From assembly GCF_025449215.1 (NCBI RefSeq), contig NZ_CP104900.1, positions 310,001-374,000 on the forward strand: 64,000 nucleotides of DNA. The letters are read 5' to 3'. The position numbers and the translations under genes are program-made. Origin of the DNA: Shewanella seohaensis (lineage in GTDB: Bacteria > Pseudomonadota > Gammaproteobacteria > Enterobacterales > Shewanellaceae). The notes beneath the pieces were generated by a model. The model saw only the letters and a program-made list of their open reading frames with translations. It was not told where the DNA came from and did not search any database. Within the stretch, counting starts at the first letter, position 1. Every line of letters starts with the position of its first letter. Positions 45,434-55,880 of the stretch are shown here, piece after piece.

Positions 45434-45991
45434 CGGGTCGCCCTAGGGTTAAACGGCCAAGGGCATCGCCCACCACTAATACATCGAGTGGCCCCCTGTC
45501 GGTCTTGGTCATAAAGCTCAGCTCGAAGGCGCTCATTTCACCACTCGGGAACAGTAAAATCTGCGGCTCTGGGTGCTTTTTCTTATCTTCCGCAGAAGGC
45601 TCGATTAAGGGCTCGTCGAACCACGACTCGTCCTTCTCATCCTCCTGCACTAGGGGTAAACCGTCGAGCACTAGATTCAGCACGACGCCGGGTTCCATTT
45701 GTTTTTCAGACAGAATCCTGTCCTTCTCCAATGGATTCCATTTACCATCTTTATAATAAACAAACTGATAGCTGGTCTTTTCCACCACGATACCGATAAA
45801 TTGACCGCTCAATACGGTTTCATCCAGCACTAGCTCTGTGGCGGCGATAAATTGCTGCGCATTTTTTCCAGCGCCTGTTGTGGGCCTGAATTGCCAATAG
45901 ACATAGTCACCGCCGCCGCGGTGAGTCCCATTAACAAAATCACCAGCATCACCTCCATCAAGGTGAAGCCGGCGTGGCGCAGCGTTAACAT
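45420..45991 (-). CDS. gspH: Type II secretion minor pseudopilin GspH (frame break)
   Basis: Starts at the ATG 45989-45991 with MLTLRHAGFTLMEVMLVILL. The frame breaks at the TTTTTT run at 45862-45867 (QQALEK, then NAQQFIAATELVLDE); with one more base it continues to 45420, giving 190 residues. The C-terminal part contains ILLFPSGEMSAFELSF, the GspH C-terminal beta-strand signature. It lies one base after gspG. Confidence 0.92.
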
Positions 45992-45992
45992 C

Positions 45993-46427
45993 TTATTGGA
46001 AGTTCTGTAAGTTCCAGTTACCGATATCGTCTTCGGTACCTGGCTGACCATCTGGGCCTGCACTAAAGATATCTAACTTGCTGTTTTCGCCAGGGCTTAA
46101 CAGTAAGTAGTTATTGCGCCATGGATCCTGTGGTAAACGCTTCACATAGCCTTCTTCACGGTAGTTACGTGGCTCAGGCGAAATCGTTGGTTTTTGCACT
46201 AAGGCTTCTAAACCTTGTTCAGTCGTTGGATAAACACCGTTATCTAACTTGTACATATCTAAGGCGTTTTCGAGCGCCACTATGTCAGATACCGCTTTCT
46301 GTTGATCGGCTTTATCTTTATTGCCCATCAGGTTTGGCACCACCATAGACGCCAAAATACCGAGGATAACGATTACCACCATCACTTCGAGTAAGGTAAA
46401 ACCCTTGTGCTTTTTGTTCATTTGCAT
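45993..46427 (-). CDS. gspG: Type II secretion major pseudopilin GspG
   Basis: The 144-residue protein is the main subunit of the pseudopilus. The prepilin cleavage site is KHKG/FTLLEVMVV, with the conserved Glu5. The C-terminus has the calcium-binding loop region SAGPDGQPGTEDDIGNW. AGGAG lies nine bases ahead of the first ATG. It is 69 bases after gspF. Confidence 0.96.
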   Translation of the reverse strand: MQMNKKHKGFTLLEVMVVIVILGILASMVVPNLMGNKDKADQQKAVSDIVALENALDMYKLDNGVYPTTEQGLEALVQKPTISPEPRNYREEGYVKRLPQDPWRNNYLLLSPGENSKLDIFSAGPDGQPGTEDDIGNWNLQNFQ

Positions 46428-46496
46428 CGACTACATCTCCTAGAAAAACCTGCGCCATCTCTGAGTCAAAGAGGCAATAACCCATAAATTTAAAAA

Positions 46497-47718
46497 CTAG
46501 CCACTAATCAAATTGTTCAGTGCCAAAATAGGTTGCAGAATGGCCATCACGATAAAGAGTACAACCCCGCCATACTTACCACTAACATGGGTTCGAAAAT
46601 CCCGAGGGCAAGTGTAACATTACTCTCAAATTCCCTATCCTGGTTATCCGCAGCACGCTCGAGCATGTCTTCGAGCTGACCACTCTTCTCCCCGAGGCGA
46701 TCATATATAACATCATCGCCGGGAATAGCTTAGTGTTAGTCAACGCTGTACTTAGGCTAGTTCCTTCCCGTACGCGCGCCGTGGCATCATCCACCGCCGC
46801 CCGTACCCGCACATTTTGCAATACTTCGCTGGCAATGCGCATCCCATCTAACAAAGGCACCGAACTGGCAGATAAAATACTTAAGGTACGGGCAAACCGT
46901 GCGGTATTTAATCCTTTACTCACTCGGCCAATCACCGGCATTTTCAGCAAAAACGTATGGTATTTCATCTTGAAAATCGGTGATTTAAGTAGACGCTGGA
47001 ACACCACCAGCAGAATACCGATCGCCAAGATAACAAACAGACCATAGTGTTGGACAAAGTCTGAGGCGGCAATTAAGAAACGGGTCGTCGCCGGTAACTC
47101 GGCGCCCATATGCTCAAATTGGCCAACCACTTTTGGCACCACGGCGGCCAATAACACTGATACCACCCCAATGGCGACAATCGTTAGCATAATGGGGTAA
47201 ATCATCGCCTGTTGCAGTTTGGACTTCAGCTGCTGGCGACGCTCGGTGTAATCGGCTAAGCGATTCAGCACCACTTCTAAGTGGCCGGATTTTTCACCCG
47301 AGGCCACCATGGCGCGGTACAAGTCATCGAAAATATGCGGAAATTCGGCAAGAGAGTCGGCCAGACTATAGCCTTCCACCACGCGGGAGCGCACCGCCAT
47401 GATCATACTGGCTAGGCGCGCCTTCTCACATTGCTGACCCACCGCCTTGAGACACTCCTCAATCGGTAAGCCCGCCGCAACCAGTGTGGCGATTTGACGG
47501 GTGATCAACGCTAATTCCGCCACCGAAATCCCGCGTTTAAAGGGCGAGAATCCGGTGCCTTTTGCCTTGGCTTCCTTTTCGGTGACCGGCAAAATTTCCA
47601 GCGGCATCATGCGTTGATCGCGCAGCTGACTACGGGCATGTCTGGCGGTATCCGCCTCAATCACCCCTTTTAGCTGTTTTCCCTTGGCGTCCAGCGCCTT
47701 GTATTCAAATGCTGGCAT
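46497..47718 (-). CDS. gspF: Type II secretion inner-membrane protein GspF (two frame breaks)
   Basis: Polytopic assembly-platform protein with two repeated cytoplasmic domains ([20 protein letters not shown] and [17 protein letters not shown]) and three membrane helices. The frame breaks at a G run at 46711-46714 and again near 46574-46577; two added bases restore [20 protein letters not shown] and [19 protein letters not shown], ending at TAG 46497-46499. Repaired length is 407 residues, the family norm. Confidence 0.93.
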
Positions 47719-47721
47719 AGC

Positions 47722-49287
47722 TTACTCCTCGCGGGTCACCCTCAGAACTTCTTCCAGAGTGGTGATACCTGAGAGCACCTTGCTCATGCCATCGTGGCGA
47801 ATGCTTGGTACCGACTGGCGGATATATTTCTCAATCGCCAGTTCGCCACGTCCACCGTGGATCAGCTCGCGCACATTATCATCGACCAGCAATAGCTCAT
47901 GGATACCCGTACGACCACGGTAGCCACTGCTACCACAGGCCTTACAGCCATTGGCGCGGTAAATATGGCGATGATCGTCTGCCGCCATTCCCAGCAGCTC
48001 ACGCTCACGCTCATCGGGCACATGCTCTGTCTTACATTTTGGACAGAGAGTACGAATTAAGCGCTGGGCTAAGACCCCGAGCAAACTCGATGAGACTAAG
48101 AAAGGCTCTACGCCCATGTCCTGCAAACGGGTAATCGCACCAGAGGCCGTGTTGGTATGCAGGGTTGAAATCACTAAGTGACCGGTCAAAGAGGCCTGCA
48201 CCGCAATTTGGGCGGTTTCTAGGTCACGGATTTCCCCGATCATCACCACATCCGGGTCTTGACGCAGAATCGCACGCAGACCACGGGCGAAGGTCATGTC
48301 CGCCTTAGTGTTTACTTGAGTTTGGCCAATACCTTCTAACTCGTATTCGATCGGGTCTTCAACAGTTAAGATATTGGTATCTTTAGAGTTAATCTCGGTA
48401 AGACCCGCGTACAGCGTGGTACTCTTACCCGAACCCGTAGGGCCTGTCACCAGAATAATGCCGTGTGGACGACGGATAATCTCATCGAACTGGGCACGGA
48501 TACTGTCGGTCATCCCTAGTTGTTTTAAGTCCAAATTGCCGGCGTTTTTATCTAACAGACGCAGCACCACACGCTCGCCATGGCTCGATGGCATGGTCGA
48601 TACCCGCACGTCCACCGCACGACCCGCAATCCGCAGCGAAATACGGCCGTCCTGTGGTACACGTTTCTCGGCGATATCGAGACGCGCCATGACCTTAATC
48701 CGCGACACCAACAGGGATGACAGCTTACGATTCGGCTTAAGCACTTCCTTCAGCACACCGTCGATACGGAAACGCACGACCAACTGCTTCTCGTAGGTTT
48801 CGATATGGATATCCGAGGCTTCTTCTTTAATCGCTTCAGATAACAAGGCGTTAATCAGCTTGATAATAGGCGCATCATCATCGCCTTCGAGCAGATCTTC
48901 GGTTTGCGGCAGCTCTTCGGCGAGGGTGAATAAATCCATCTCGTTGCCAATATCTTCCATCAGCTGCTGCGCTTCGGAGGAGTTGGCTTGATAGGCCTGG
49001 GTTAATTTCGCCTCAAACTTGCCCGGCTCGAGCAAGACCAGCGGCAAATCCGCGCCCGAGTAGCGGCGTGCTTCGAGCATCGCCGCTAATGGGGTTTTCG
49101 CGGTATAAAACAGGTTCAAGGCGCCATCATCGCCATAGGCTAAAATCACCTCATGGCGATGGGCAAAGGCAAAGGGTAAACGCTCTTTGCTGCTGGAGCG
49201 AAATACCTCATCACCTTCGGCTTCAAGCCCTAGTTTGTTAGAAACTAGGCTTAAATCCTCGACTTGGGTTACTTGTATTTCACTCAT
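47722..49287 (-). CDS. gspE: Type II secretion ATPase GspE
   Basis: The 521-residue cytoplasmic hexameric ATPase powers pseudopilus assembly. Walker A is GPTGSGKST at about 281-289; the Asp box [11 protein letters not shown], Walker B region [13 protein letters not shown] and His box STLHTNTA follow. The C-terminal zinc domain has CPKC and CKAC pairs. It overlaps gspD by four bases (ATGA) and is three bases ahead of gspF. Confidence 0.97.
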   Translation of the reverse strand: MSEIQVTQVEDLSLVSNKLGLEAEGDEVFRSSSKERLPFAFAHRHEVILAYGDDGALNLFYTAKTPLAAMLEARRYSGADLPLVLLEPGKFEAKLTQAYQANSSEAQQLMEDIGNEMDLFTLAEELPQTEDLLEGDDDAPIIKLINALLSEAIKEEASDIHIETYEKQLVVRFRIDGVLKEVLKPNRKLSSLLVSRIKVMARLDIAEKRVPQDGRISLRIAGRAVDVRVSTMPSSHGERVVLRLLDKNAGNLDLKQLGMTDSIRAQFDEIIRRPHGIILVTGPTGSGKSTTLYAGLTEINSKDTNILTVEDPIEYELEGIGQTQVNTKADMTFARGLRAILRQDPDVVMIGEIRDLETAQIAVQASLTGHLVISTLHTNTASGAITRLQDMGVEPFLVSSSLLGVLAQRLIRTLCPKCKTEHVPDERERELLGMAADDHRHIYRANGCKACGSSGYRGRTGIHELLLVDDNVRELIHGGRGELAIEKYIRQSVPSIRHDGMSKVLSGITTLEEVLRVTREE

Positions 49288-51392
49288 TGTGTTTTGTCTT
49301 TGTTCTTGTTTTCATCCAGCGACTTGAGGGTCGAGTCCGTTTTACGCATCTGGGTATCTAACCCTTTGCCTTCTTTGTAACGATCTAAAATGTCGTTCAC
49401 TTCGGGCGGCAGGTATTCAGATTGATTCCATTCTTCCAGAATTGGCACTTGAGTATTTGGCATCAGGTTCACGCCGCGTTCTTGCTGCTCAAGTTGCAAT
49501 GCTCTGAAATAGTTGTATTTACGGCCTGCGATACCTTCCATAGTCACACCATCACGGATAATGGTGGGCTTGATGAAGATCATCAGGTTCTTTTTGGTCT
49601 TCTTACTGGAAGAAGACTTGAATAAGTGTCCGAGCACCGGAATATCACCGAGGAATGGCACTTTCTGGACACTTTCTTGAACTTCTTCGTTAATCAAACC
49701 ACCGAGTACCACGATTTGCCCTGAGTCGGCCATCACAGTGGTGGTTAAACGGCGAGTCGCGAAGGAGATATCCACACCCGTGTTACCGTTTACACCTGAA
49801 ACTTCTTGCTCAATGGCGAGCTTAACCGCGTTGCCTTCGTTGATCTGAGGCACCACTTTTAACTTTACCCCAACCTCTTTACGTTCAACGGTTTGGAATG
49901 GGTTACTGTTGTTTGAGCTGGCGGTAGAACCGGTCAGAATCGGCACTTCATCACCGACGATAAACGAGGCCTCTTGGTTATCTAGAGTCGTAATCGAAGG
50001 CGTTGCTAGAACGTTCGAGTTGGTATCGGCCGACACTGCTTGTATTAGGGCGCCAAAGTCACCCATGGCCACGCCCCAGGCCATACCGTTCACTTTACCT
50101 AAGGCTTGGGCCAATAAAGTCACGTCGCCTTGGGTATCAGGGTTTTTACCTACTACCTCACCCGTGCTTGGGTTGGTGATATAAGTTCCTTCTTTATCTT
50201 GGGCCTGCCAAATACCGGCACCAATCTCGCCAATGGTTGGGCCTAAGTTATTGAACTGAGTACCACCACCAGCTTTAGATGCCCACTGCACCCCAAAGCC
50301 GACGTTATCGCCTTCGGCAACTTCCACGATAATGGCTTCAACTAATACTTGGGCGCGGCGAATATCGAGTTGGTTAATCACGCTCTCGATAGTGCGCATT
50401 TGATCTGGCTCGGCGCTGATCACTAAGGCGTTAGTATCAGTGTGGGCCATAATATTGATTTCATTACGACGTTTACCGCCAGCTTGGGCGCTTGGATCTT
50501 TCTCGCCCTCAAGCTTTTGCGCAAATCCGGTCAGCACTTCAACCAAGTCTTCAGCCTTGGCGTAACGTAAATAACGTACCTTAGTGTTGCCCGTGCTGGC
50601 CTGCTCGGCATCGAGGCGATGGATTAGCTCAACCACGCGTTGGCGGCTCTTTTCATCACCACTGACCACGACGGCGTTAATGCGCTCATCGGCAACAACC
50701 TTAGGTGCTTGGCCAGGGAGCTGCGCTTGGTTAGCTGTCGCGCGGTAAAGGGTATCGATAATTCGCACCATTTCACCGGCTGAGGCGTATTCGAGCGGCA
50801 CCACTTGTACCGAGGTATCGCCCTGTTTATCTACACGGCGAACGATTTCAACTAACTTGTTAACTACAGCGGCGCGGCCTGACAGCATCAGTACGTTCGA
50901 TGGGTCGTAGTTCACTACGTTACCGCCACCGGCGTTATCGTTTAGCTGACGTAACAACGGCGCTAACTGTTTGGCTTCGGTGTTATACAGCGCCACGATG
51001 CGGGTGACCATTTCATCACCTAAACCAGGGTCGTTGTCGTTAGCAACACGAATCGCCGCGGTTTTCGCATCTTTGTCTTTAATGACCTTGATGACGTTGT
51101 TTTCCATCTCGACGATGGCATAACCGTACACTTGCAACACGTTAAGGAAGAATTGGTAATACTGCTCATCGTTGAGTAGATCATAACTGCGCACGTTGAT
51201 CTTGCCGCGAATGGTCGGGTCAACAATGATGGTTTTATTCAGGTTTTTACCAACAATGTTGATAAATTCTTGGATATCAGTGCCTTTAAAGTTGGCCGCA
51301 TATTGTTCAGACCAAACAAATTGCGAGGTCAGCATAGTGGCGCCAGCCACAACTCCAGCAATCAGTTTGCGTCGAATCCGTTTGTTATTCAT
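49284..51392 (-). CDS. gspD: Type II secretion outer-membrane secretin GspD
   Basis: The 702-residue protein has a signal peptide cut near [12 protein letters not shown]0-N3 periplasmic domains, and the secretin domain ([11 protein letters not shown] to [16 protein letters not shown]). It forms the multimeric outer-membrane channel. The C-terminal 80 residues after the secretin core are charged and may hold the pilotin-binding S domain; no pilotin gene is seen here. It is second in the operon, 24 bases after gspC. Confidence 0.97.
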   Translation of the reverse strand: MNNKRIRRKLIAGVVAGATMLTSQFVWSEQYAANFKGTDIQEFINIVGKNLNKTIIVDPTIRGKINVRSYDLLNDEQYYQFFLNVLQVYGYAIVEMENNVIKVIKDKDAKTAAIRVANDNDPGLGDEMVTRIVALYNTEAKQLAPLLRQLNDNAGGGNVVNYDPSNVLMLSGRAAVVNKLVEIVRRVDKQGDTSVQVVPLEYASAGEMVRIIDTLYRATANQAQLPGQAPKVVADERINAVVVSGDEKSRQRVVELIHRLDAEQASTGNTKVRYLRYAKAEDLVEVLTGFAQKLEGEKDPSAQAGGKRRNEINIMAHTDTNALVISAEPDQMRTIESVINQLDIRRAQVLVEAIIVEVAEGDNVGFGVQWASKAGGGTQFNNLGPTIGEIGAGIWQAQDKEGTYITNPSTGEVVGKNPDTQGDVTLLAQALGKVNGMAWGVAMGDFGALIQAVSADTNSNVLATPSITTLDNQEASFIVGDEVPILTGSTASSNNSNPFQTVERKEVGVKLKVVPQINEGNAVKLAIEQEVSGVNGNTGVDISFATRRLTTTVMADSGQIVVLGGLINEEVQESVQKVPFLGDIPVLGHLFKSSSSKKTKKNLMIFIKPTIIRDGVTMEGIAGRKYNYFRALQLEQQERGVNLMPNTQVPILEEWNQSEYLPPEVNDILDRYKEGKGLDTQMRKTDSTLKSLDENKNKDKTQ

Positions 51393-51416
51393 TATTTTAC
51401 TTTCCTCTAACGCGTG

Positions 51417-52343
51417 TTATTGCGGCAAACTAAACATGATTTCAACCAATTGTCCTTCCCGCTCAACCATGATGGAAACTTCAGTTAATTCAGGTAATTG
51501 GCTCATCATTTCTAACGCCTGACTCATCACAGTCAGGTCGTATCCATTAATCGATTTAGCAAGGTCATTGGGTTTAAAGCCCGCTTGCTTAAAAAGGTTC
51601 ACATCTTTACCCGGGTTTAAACGGTAGCCCACGACGCTTTCGCCCTGTCTAACGGGAGAAATTGCAATGTAATCGGTAATTTTGCTGGGATCGGCTAAGA
51701 GTTCACTGCGGGATTCGGCCAGCTCTTGGGAAATTTCAGTATTTTTGCGTTGATCAACGCGGCTAACCACTTCGGCCTTTTCACTCTTAGCCTTTTGTAA
51801 TTGCTGATTCGCGGGGCTTTGGCTGGTGTAAACCAGACCATCGAGCATTAAGGTCTCGTAACGGCCCGCGTTGGTGATGATAATCCGGTCGGCATAGACT
51901 TCTTTTAACGACGCCGAAGTGCCTTTGATCTTATCGCCTAGGCTGTAGGTTTCTTGGCTACCGCTGGACTCGATAATCGCGAGGCCTTTTTGATCGGCGG
52001 TTGAAGCCACCACACCCGTTAATTGAATAGAGAGGGAAGTTTTAGGCGCATCGGTCACAGTCTCAACCACTTCCACTTTGGGTTTATCCGATTTGGCATC
52101 GGCCCTACCAAACAGTGCAAGCTGCTGTAATCCCGCAAGATCAACTTGCCCAGCGCCTTTGCCCGTCGTCGTGACAGCCGTTGGCGACCAAGCCGTTGGG
52201 GATGAGGTACTAGGTACGAGTTTCCATGTAATTTGCGCGGCTAAGAGTAAACTCAGAATAAAACCAAACCAGAAAACAACCTGACTCAATGGCTTATGCG
52301 GAATACCTGCAGCTTTAGCGATAACTTTATCTAATAAATCCAT
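51417..52343 (-). CDS. gspC: Type II secretion protein GspC
   Basis: The 308-residue bitopic protein links the inner-membrane platform to the secretin. It has one membrane helix at about 22-41 (VVFWFGFILSLLLAAQI), the HR domain (TSLSIQLTGVVASTADQKGLAIIE) and a C-terminal PDZ domain (GYRLNPGKDVNLFKQAGFKPNDLAKSINGYDL, in two stretches). The ATG at 52341-52343 is preferred to a TTG six codons upstream. It is the first gene of a twelve-gene gspC-N operon; gspO, encoding the prepilin peptidase, is not here and is presumably the pilD gene elsewhere. Confidence 0.95.
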   Translation of the reverse strand: MDLLDKVIAKAAGIPHKPLSQVVFWFGFILSLLLAAQITWKLVPSTSSPTAWSPTAVTTTGKGAGQVDLAGLQQLALFGRADAKSDKPKVEVVETVTDAPKTSLSIQLTGVVASTADQKGLAIIESSGSQETYSLGDKIKGTSASLKEVYADRIIITNAGRYETLMLDGLVYTSQSPANQQLQKAKSEKAEVVSRVDQRKNTEISQELAESRSELLADPSKITDYIAISPVRQGESVVGYRLNPGKDVNLFKQAGFKPNDLAKSINGYDLTVMSQALEMMSQLPELTEVSIMVEREGQLVEIMFSLPQ

Positions 52344-52594
52344 ATTTATGTGGACCCTCAATACAGGTCTCTGTTCTGATTATAAAATTTATAATGTTCG
52401 CCACATGCTAACCTAGGCCGCATTTGGCAACAAGCCCATAACAGTATTGCAATTGGCGAAAATTGGCCATTTATGCTAACTTTGCCCGCCTCAAAAGGGT
52501 GTGAAGCGCACCACCCTTTAACATCATCGCAATGCGACTTAGGCATTTTATTGCTCAGCATGTGAGCTCATCGAGCTTTTATCTTGGAGACACT

Positions 52595-52993
52595 ATGACG
52601 CAAAGTTCAGGCGACAGTGGCAGCGTTCGACTCGATAAGTGGTTATGGGCCGCACGTTTTTATAAAACCCGTGCCATTGCCAAAGAAATGATCAACGGCG
52701 GCAAAGTACATTACAACGGTGCTCGCACCAAATCTAGTAAGAATGCCGAGATAGGTGCCGTCCTTAAGATACGACAGGGATATGACGATAAAGAGATCGT
52801 CATAAAAAAATTATCTGAAATGCGTCAAAGCGCGACGATTGCGCAGGAATTGTACGAAGAAACGGCTGCTAGTGTGGCCAAGCGTGCGGTAAACGCCGAA
52901 GCAAGACGATTGAATATTCTCAATAATCCTGCGCCCGACCATAAACCGGATAAAAAGCAACGACGCCAACTTATCCGTTTTAAAGAATGCTAA
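52595..52993 (+). CDS. hslR: Ribosome-associated heat shock protein Hsp15
   Basis: The 132-residue S4-domain protein (VRLDKWLWAARFYKTRAIAKE) binds 50S subunits carrying a nascent chain after premature dissociation. The ATG at 52595 follows TTGGAGA; an in-frame extension to 52532 is rejected. It is divergent from gspC by about 250 bases and followed by hslO. I saw no clear sigma-32 promoter in that gap. Confidence 0.95.
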   Translation: MTQSSGDSGSVRLDKWLWAARFYKTRAIAKEMINGGKVHYNGARTKSSKNAEIGAVLKIRQGYDDKEIVIKKLSEMRQSATIAQELYEETAASVAKRAVNAEARRLNILNNPAPDHKPDKKQRRQLIRFKEC

Positions 52994-53029
52994 GAATTAC
53001 GTAAAAGTTACCTAACAGTGAGATACAAG

Positions 53030-53890
53030 ATGATACAAGATATTTTAAACCGCTACCTGTTCGACAATGCCGATGTGCGTGGTGAACTCGTACAGTTACA
53101 AGACAGCTATCAACAGGTGATTGGCTCACACGCTTACCCACCCGTGTTGCAAATCCTACTGGGTGAATTGCTGGCGGCAACGTCGCTGTTGACCGCCACT
53201 TTAAAATTCAGTGGCGATATCAGCGTGCAGCTGCAGGGTAACGGCCCAGTATCACTGGCGGTGATCAATGGCAATAACCAGCAGCAATTACGCGGTATTG
53301 CGCGCTGGGAAGGTGAGTTAGCCGACGATGCCAGCCTTGCCGATCTGTTTGGCCAAGGTTATATGGTTATCACCCTGACACCAGATGAAGGTGAGCGTTA
53401 CCAAGGCGTGGTCGCCCTCGACAAACCAACCTTAGCCGCCTGTGTTGAAGACTACTTTAACCAGTCAGAGCAATTACCTACTGCACTGTGGTTATTTGCC
53501 GACGGTAAACAAGCTGCGGGTATGTTCCTGCAAGTTTTACCAAGCCAAGAAGACCACAATGCCGACTTCGAGCATTTGTGTCAGCTGACCGCAACCATCA
53601 AGGCAGAAGAGTTATTCACCTTAGATGCGCAGGACATCTTGCACCGCCTATATCACCAAGAAGAAGTGCGTCTATTCGATCCTATCGAAGTCAGCTTTAA
53701 ATGCACTTGCTCACGTGAGCGCAGCGCAGCCGCGATCAAAACAATTGATCAAGCCGAAGTCGAAGCCATTCTGGCCGAAGATGGTAAGGTCGAAATGGGC
53801 TGTGAATACTGCAATGCGAAATACGTATTCGATGGCATTGATATCGCAGCCATTTATGCCAACGGCACTGGCTCAAATACCCAGCAGTAA
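53030..53890 (+). CDS. hslO: Redox-regulated chaperone Hsp33
   Basis: The 286-residue protein is a holdase activated by oxidation. The C-terminal zinc cysteines are CTC in FKCTCSRER and CEYC in GCEYCNAKY. The start [11 protein letters not shown] at 53030 fits the family; a GTG four codons upstream is possible. It lies 36 bases after hslR, the hslR-hslO-pckA order being as in E. coli. Confidence 0.95.
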   Translation: MIQDILNRYLFDNADVRGELVQLQDSYQQVIGSHAYPPVLQILLGELLAATSLLTATLKFSGDISVQLQGNGPVSLAVINGNNQQQLRGIARWEGELADDASLADLFGQGYMVITLTPDEGERYQGVVALDKPTLAACVEDYFNQSEQLPTALWLFADGKQAAGMFLQVLPSQEDHNADFEHLCQLTATIKAEELFTLDAQDILHRLYHQEEVRLFDPIEVSFKCTCSRERSAAAIKTIDQAEVEAILAEDGKVEMGCEYCNAKYVFDGIDIAAIYANGTGSNTQQ

Positions 53891-53906
53891 GTCAAAATTG
53901 ACTGTT

Positions 53907-53935
53907 AAAAGGGCACCTTAGGGTGCCCTTTTTTG
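53907..53935 (+). terminator. Rho-independent terminator after hslO
   Basis: AGGGCACC-TTAG-GGTGCCCT stem followed by TTTTGT, 16 bases past the stop. Confidence 0.9.
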
Positions 53936-54090
53936 TACCGCCTCAATGATCCAGCTCACACTTTACCCACGGATAGGATACAATCGGCACACTTTGTCGC
54001 CTAGCACGACTAGCGCGATAAATAAAAACAAAATCGGCAGACGATCGATAAAAAATAACCTTACAAATACAAGTCAATGGAGACCTCATT

Positions 54091-55632
54091 ATGGCGGATG
54101 GATTAAACCGCGTTCACTACAACCCCTCAACAGCACAACTGGTCGAATTTGCCCTGCTACGCGGCGAAGGTGAATTGACTGCAAACGGCGCACTGGTTGC
54201 TAAAACTGGTACCCGCACAGGTCGCTCTCCTGGCGATCGCTTCATTGTAAAAGAAGACAGTTCAGCGGCTGACATCGAATGGGGACCAGTCAACCAAGCA
54301 TTTGAACCCGGAGCTTTTGAAGGATTATGGGCGCGTGTAGAAGCATTCCTCGCCGATAAAGAGTTGTTTGTATCTGACCTCGAAGTCGGTGCAGACCCAG
54401 AACATTACCAGCCAGTGCGTGTGACGACTCAATACGCTTGGCACCAACTGTTCGCCCGCAACCTTTTTATCATCCCAGAAGAATTTAACCGTCAAGACAA
54501 GCCTGTATGGCAAATCATCAACGCGCCAGACTTCGTCTGTGTTCCTGAGCGTGATGGCACCAACTCAGATGCGGCGGTGATCTTAAACTTTGCCGATCGC
54601 AAGGTGCTGCTGGCAGGTCTGAAATACGCCGGCGAAATGAAGAAGTCTATGTTCTCGGTACAAAACTTCCTGCTACCAGCCAAAGGCGTATTGCCAATGC
54701 ACTGCTCAGCTAACGTCGGCAACGAAGGCGACACCACCCTATTCTTCGGCCTGTCAGGCACAGGCAAAACCACACTGTCAGCCGATCCTAAGCGTTTCTT
54801 GATTGGTGATGACGAGCATGGTTGGGCACCTGGCGGTGTCTTCAATATCGAAGGCGGTTGCTACGCCAAGTGTATTGATCTGAGCCAGAAGAACGAACCT
54901 GTTATCTGGGATGCTATCCGTTTCGGTACTGTGCTGGAAAACGTCACTCTAGATGAGAACCGCGTTCCTGACTACAAACACAGCAGCCTGACCGAAAACA
55001 GCCGCGCGGCTTACCCGCTAGAGCATATCGCTCAACGTAAGGAAGATAACCGTGGCGCCGAGCCAAATGCCGTGGTCTTCCTGACCTGCGACGTGTCTGG
55101 CGTATTGCCTCCTGTGTCTAAGCTCAGCAAAGAGCAGGCGGCCTATCACTTCCTGTCTGGCTATACGGCTAAAGTGGGTTCGACCGAGATGGGCTCTACC
55201 TCTGCGATTCAGTCAACTTTCTCGACTTGTTTCGGCGCGCCTTTCTTCCCACGTCCGGCTGGCGTTTACGCCGAGCTACTGATGAAGCGTATCGAGTCAT
55301 TCGGTAGCCAGGTCTACCTGGTCAACACTGGCTGGACTGGCGGCCCACACGGTATTGGTAAGCGATTCGACATCCCAACGACCCGCGCCATCGTCGATGC
55401 CATCGTTAGCGGCGAGCTGAAAAACGTCGAAACCGTACACTTAGAGACGCTGAATCTGGCCGTGCCTGTGGCGGTACCCGGTGTAGACACTAACCTACTC
55501 AACCCAGTGAACACTTGGAGCGATAAGGCACTGTACGCCGAATACGCCCAAAAACTGGCCGAAGCCTTCACTAAGAACTTCGCTAAGTACCAAGTGTCAG
55601 ATGCCATCCGTAACGCTGGCCCAAAGGCATAA
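54091..55632 (+). CDS. pckA: Phosphoenolpyruvate carboxykinase (ATP)
   Basis: Converts oxaloacetate and ATP to phosphoenolpyruvate, the entry to gluconeogenesis. The 513-residue protein is of the ATP type. The kinase-1a motif [11 protein letters not shown] lies at about 220-230, kinase-2 DDEHGW follows, and the signature region FFGLSG is intact. It has its own 5' region of 200 bases and a following terminator, so it is monocistronic. Confidence 0.97.
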   Translation: MADGLNRVHYNPSTAQLVEFALLRGEGELTANGALVAKTGTRTGRSPGDRFIVKEDSSAADIEWGPVNQAFEPGAFEGLWARVEAFLADKELFVSDLEVGADPEHYQPVRVTTQYAWHQLFARNLFIIPEEFNRQDKPVWQIINAPDFVCVPERDGTNSDAAVILNFADRKVLLAGLKYAGEMKKSMFSVQNFLLPAKGVLPMHCSANVGNEGDTTLFFGLSGTGKTTLSADPKRFLIGDDEHGWAPGGVFNIEGGCYAKCIDLSQKNEPVIWDAIRFGTVLENVTLDENRVPDYKHSSLTENSRAAYPLEHIAQRKEDNRGAEPNAVVFLTCDVSGVLPPVSKLSKEQAAYHFLSGYTAKVGSTEMGSTSAIQSTFSTCFGAPFFPRPAGVYAELLMKRIESFGSQVYLVNTGWTGGPHGIGKRFDIPTTRAIVDAIVSGELKNVETVHLETLNLAVPVAVPGVDTNLLNPVNTWSDKALYAEYAQKLAEAFTKNFAKYQVSDAIRNAGPKA

Positions 55633-55680
55633 GTGGTTAGCGGACTCATTTAGATAATGTAATCAAACACATTGTTGAGT

Positions 55681-55720
55681 AAAAAAGCGCGGGGTCAGCG
55701 ATGAATCCGCGCTTTTTATT
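55681..55720 (+). terminator. Rho-independent terminator after pckA
   Basis: AAAAAAGCGCGG and CCGCGCTTTTT arms around a 16-base loop, 50 bases past the stop. Confidence 0.85.
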
Positions 55721-55880
55721 TGCCTGTTGATTTTATGGCTCAGAACCAGCCGCACTAAAGTCACTGCAATAGATTTTTATGTGTTTTATTTCTTATCGAT
55801 TAGTTAAACCAAGCTTAAATTAATGCTGCGTTTTTATAATCACAGATAACAATCATCATTTTTTAGGAAGCGGCACCCAA

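Noticed and set aside
46582..47718. GspF as a protein with a divergent C-terminus
   Set aside because: The odd C-terminus comes from a frame slip in a G run; the other frame holds the conserved GspF end.
52344..52594. Sigma-32 promoter for hslR-hslO
   Set aside because: No convincing CTTGAA / CCCCAT pair at proper spacing; the AAAGGGTG/CACCCTTT hairpin there lacks a U-tract.
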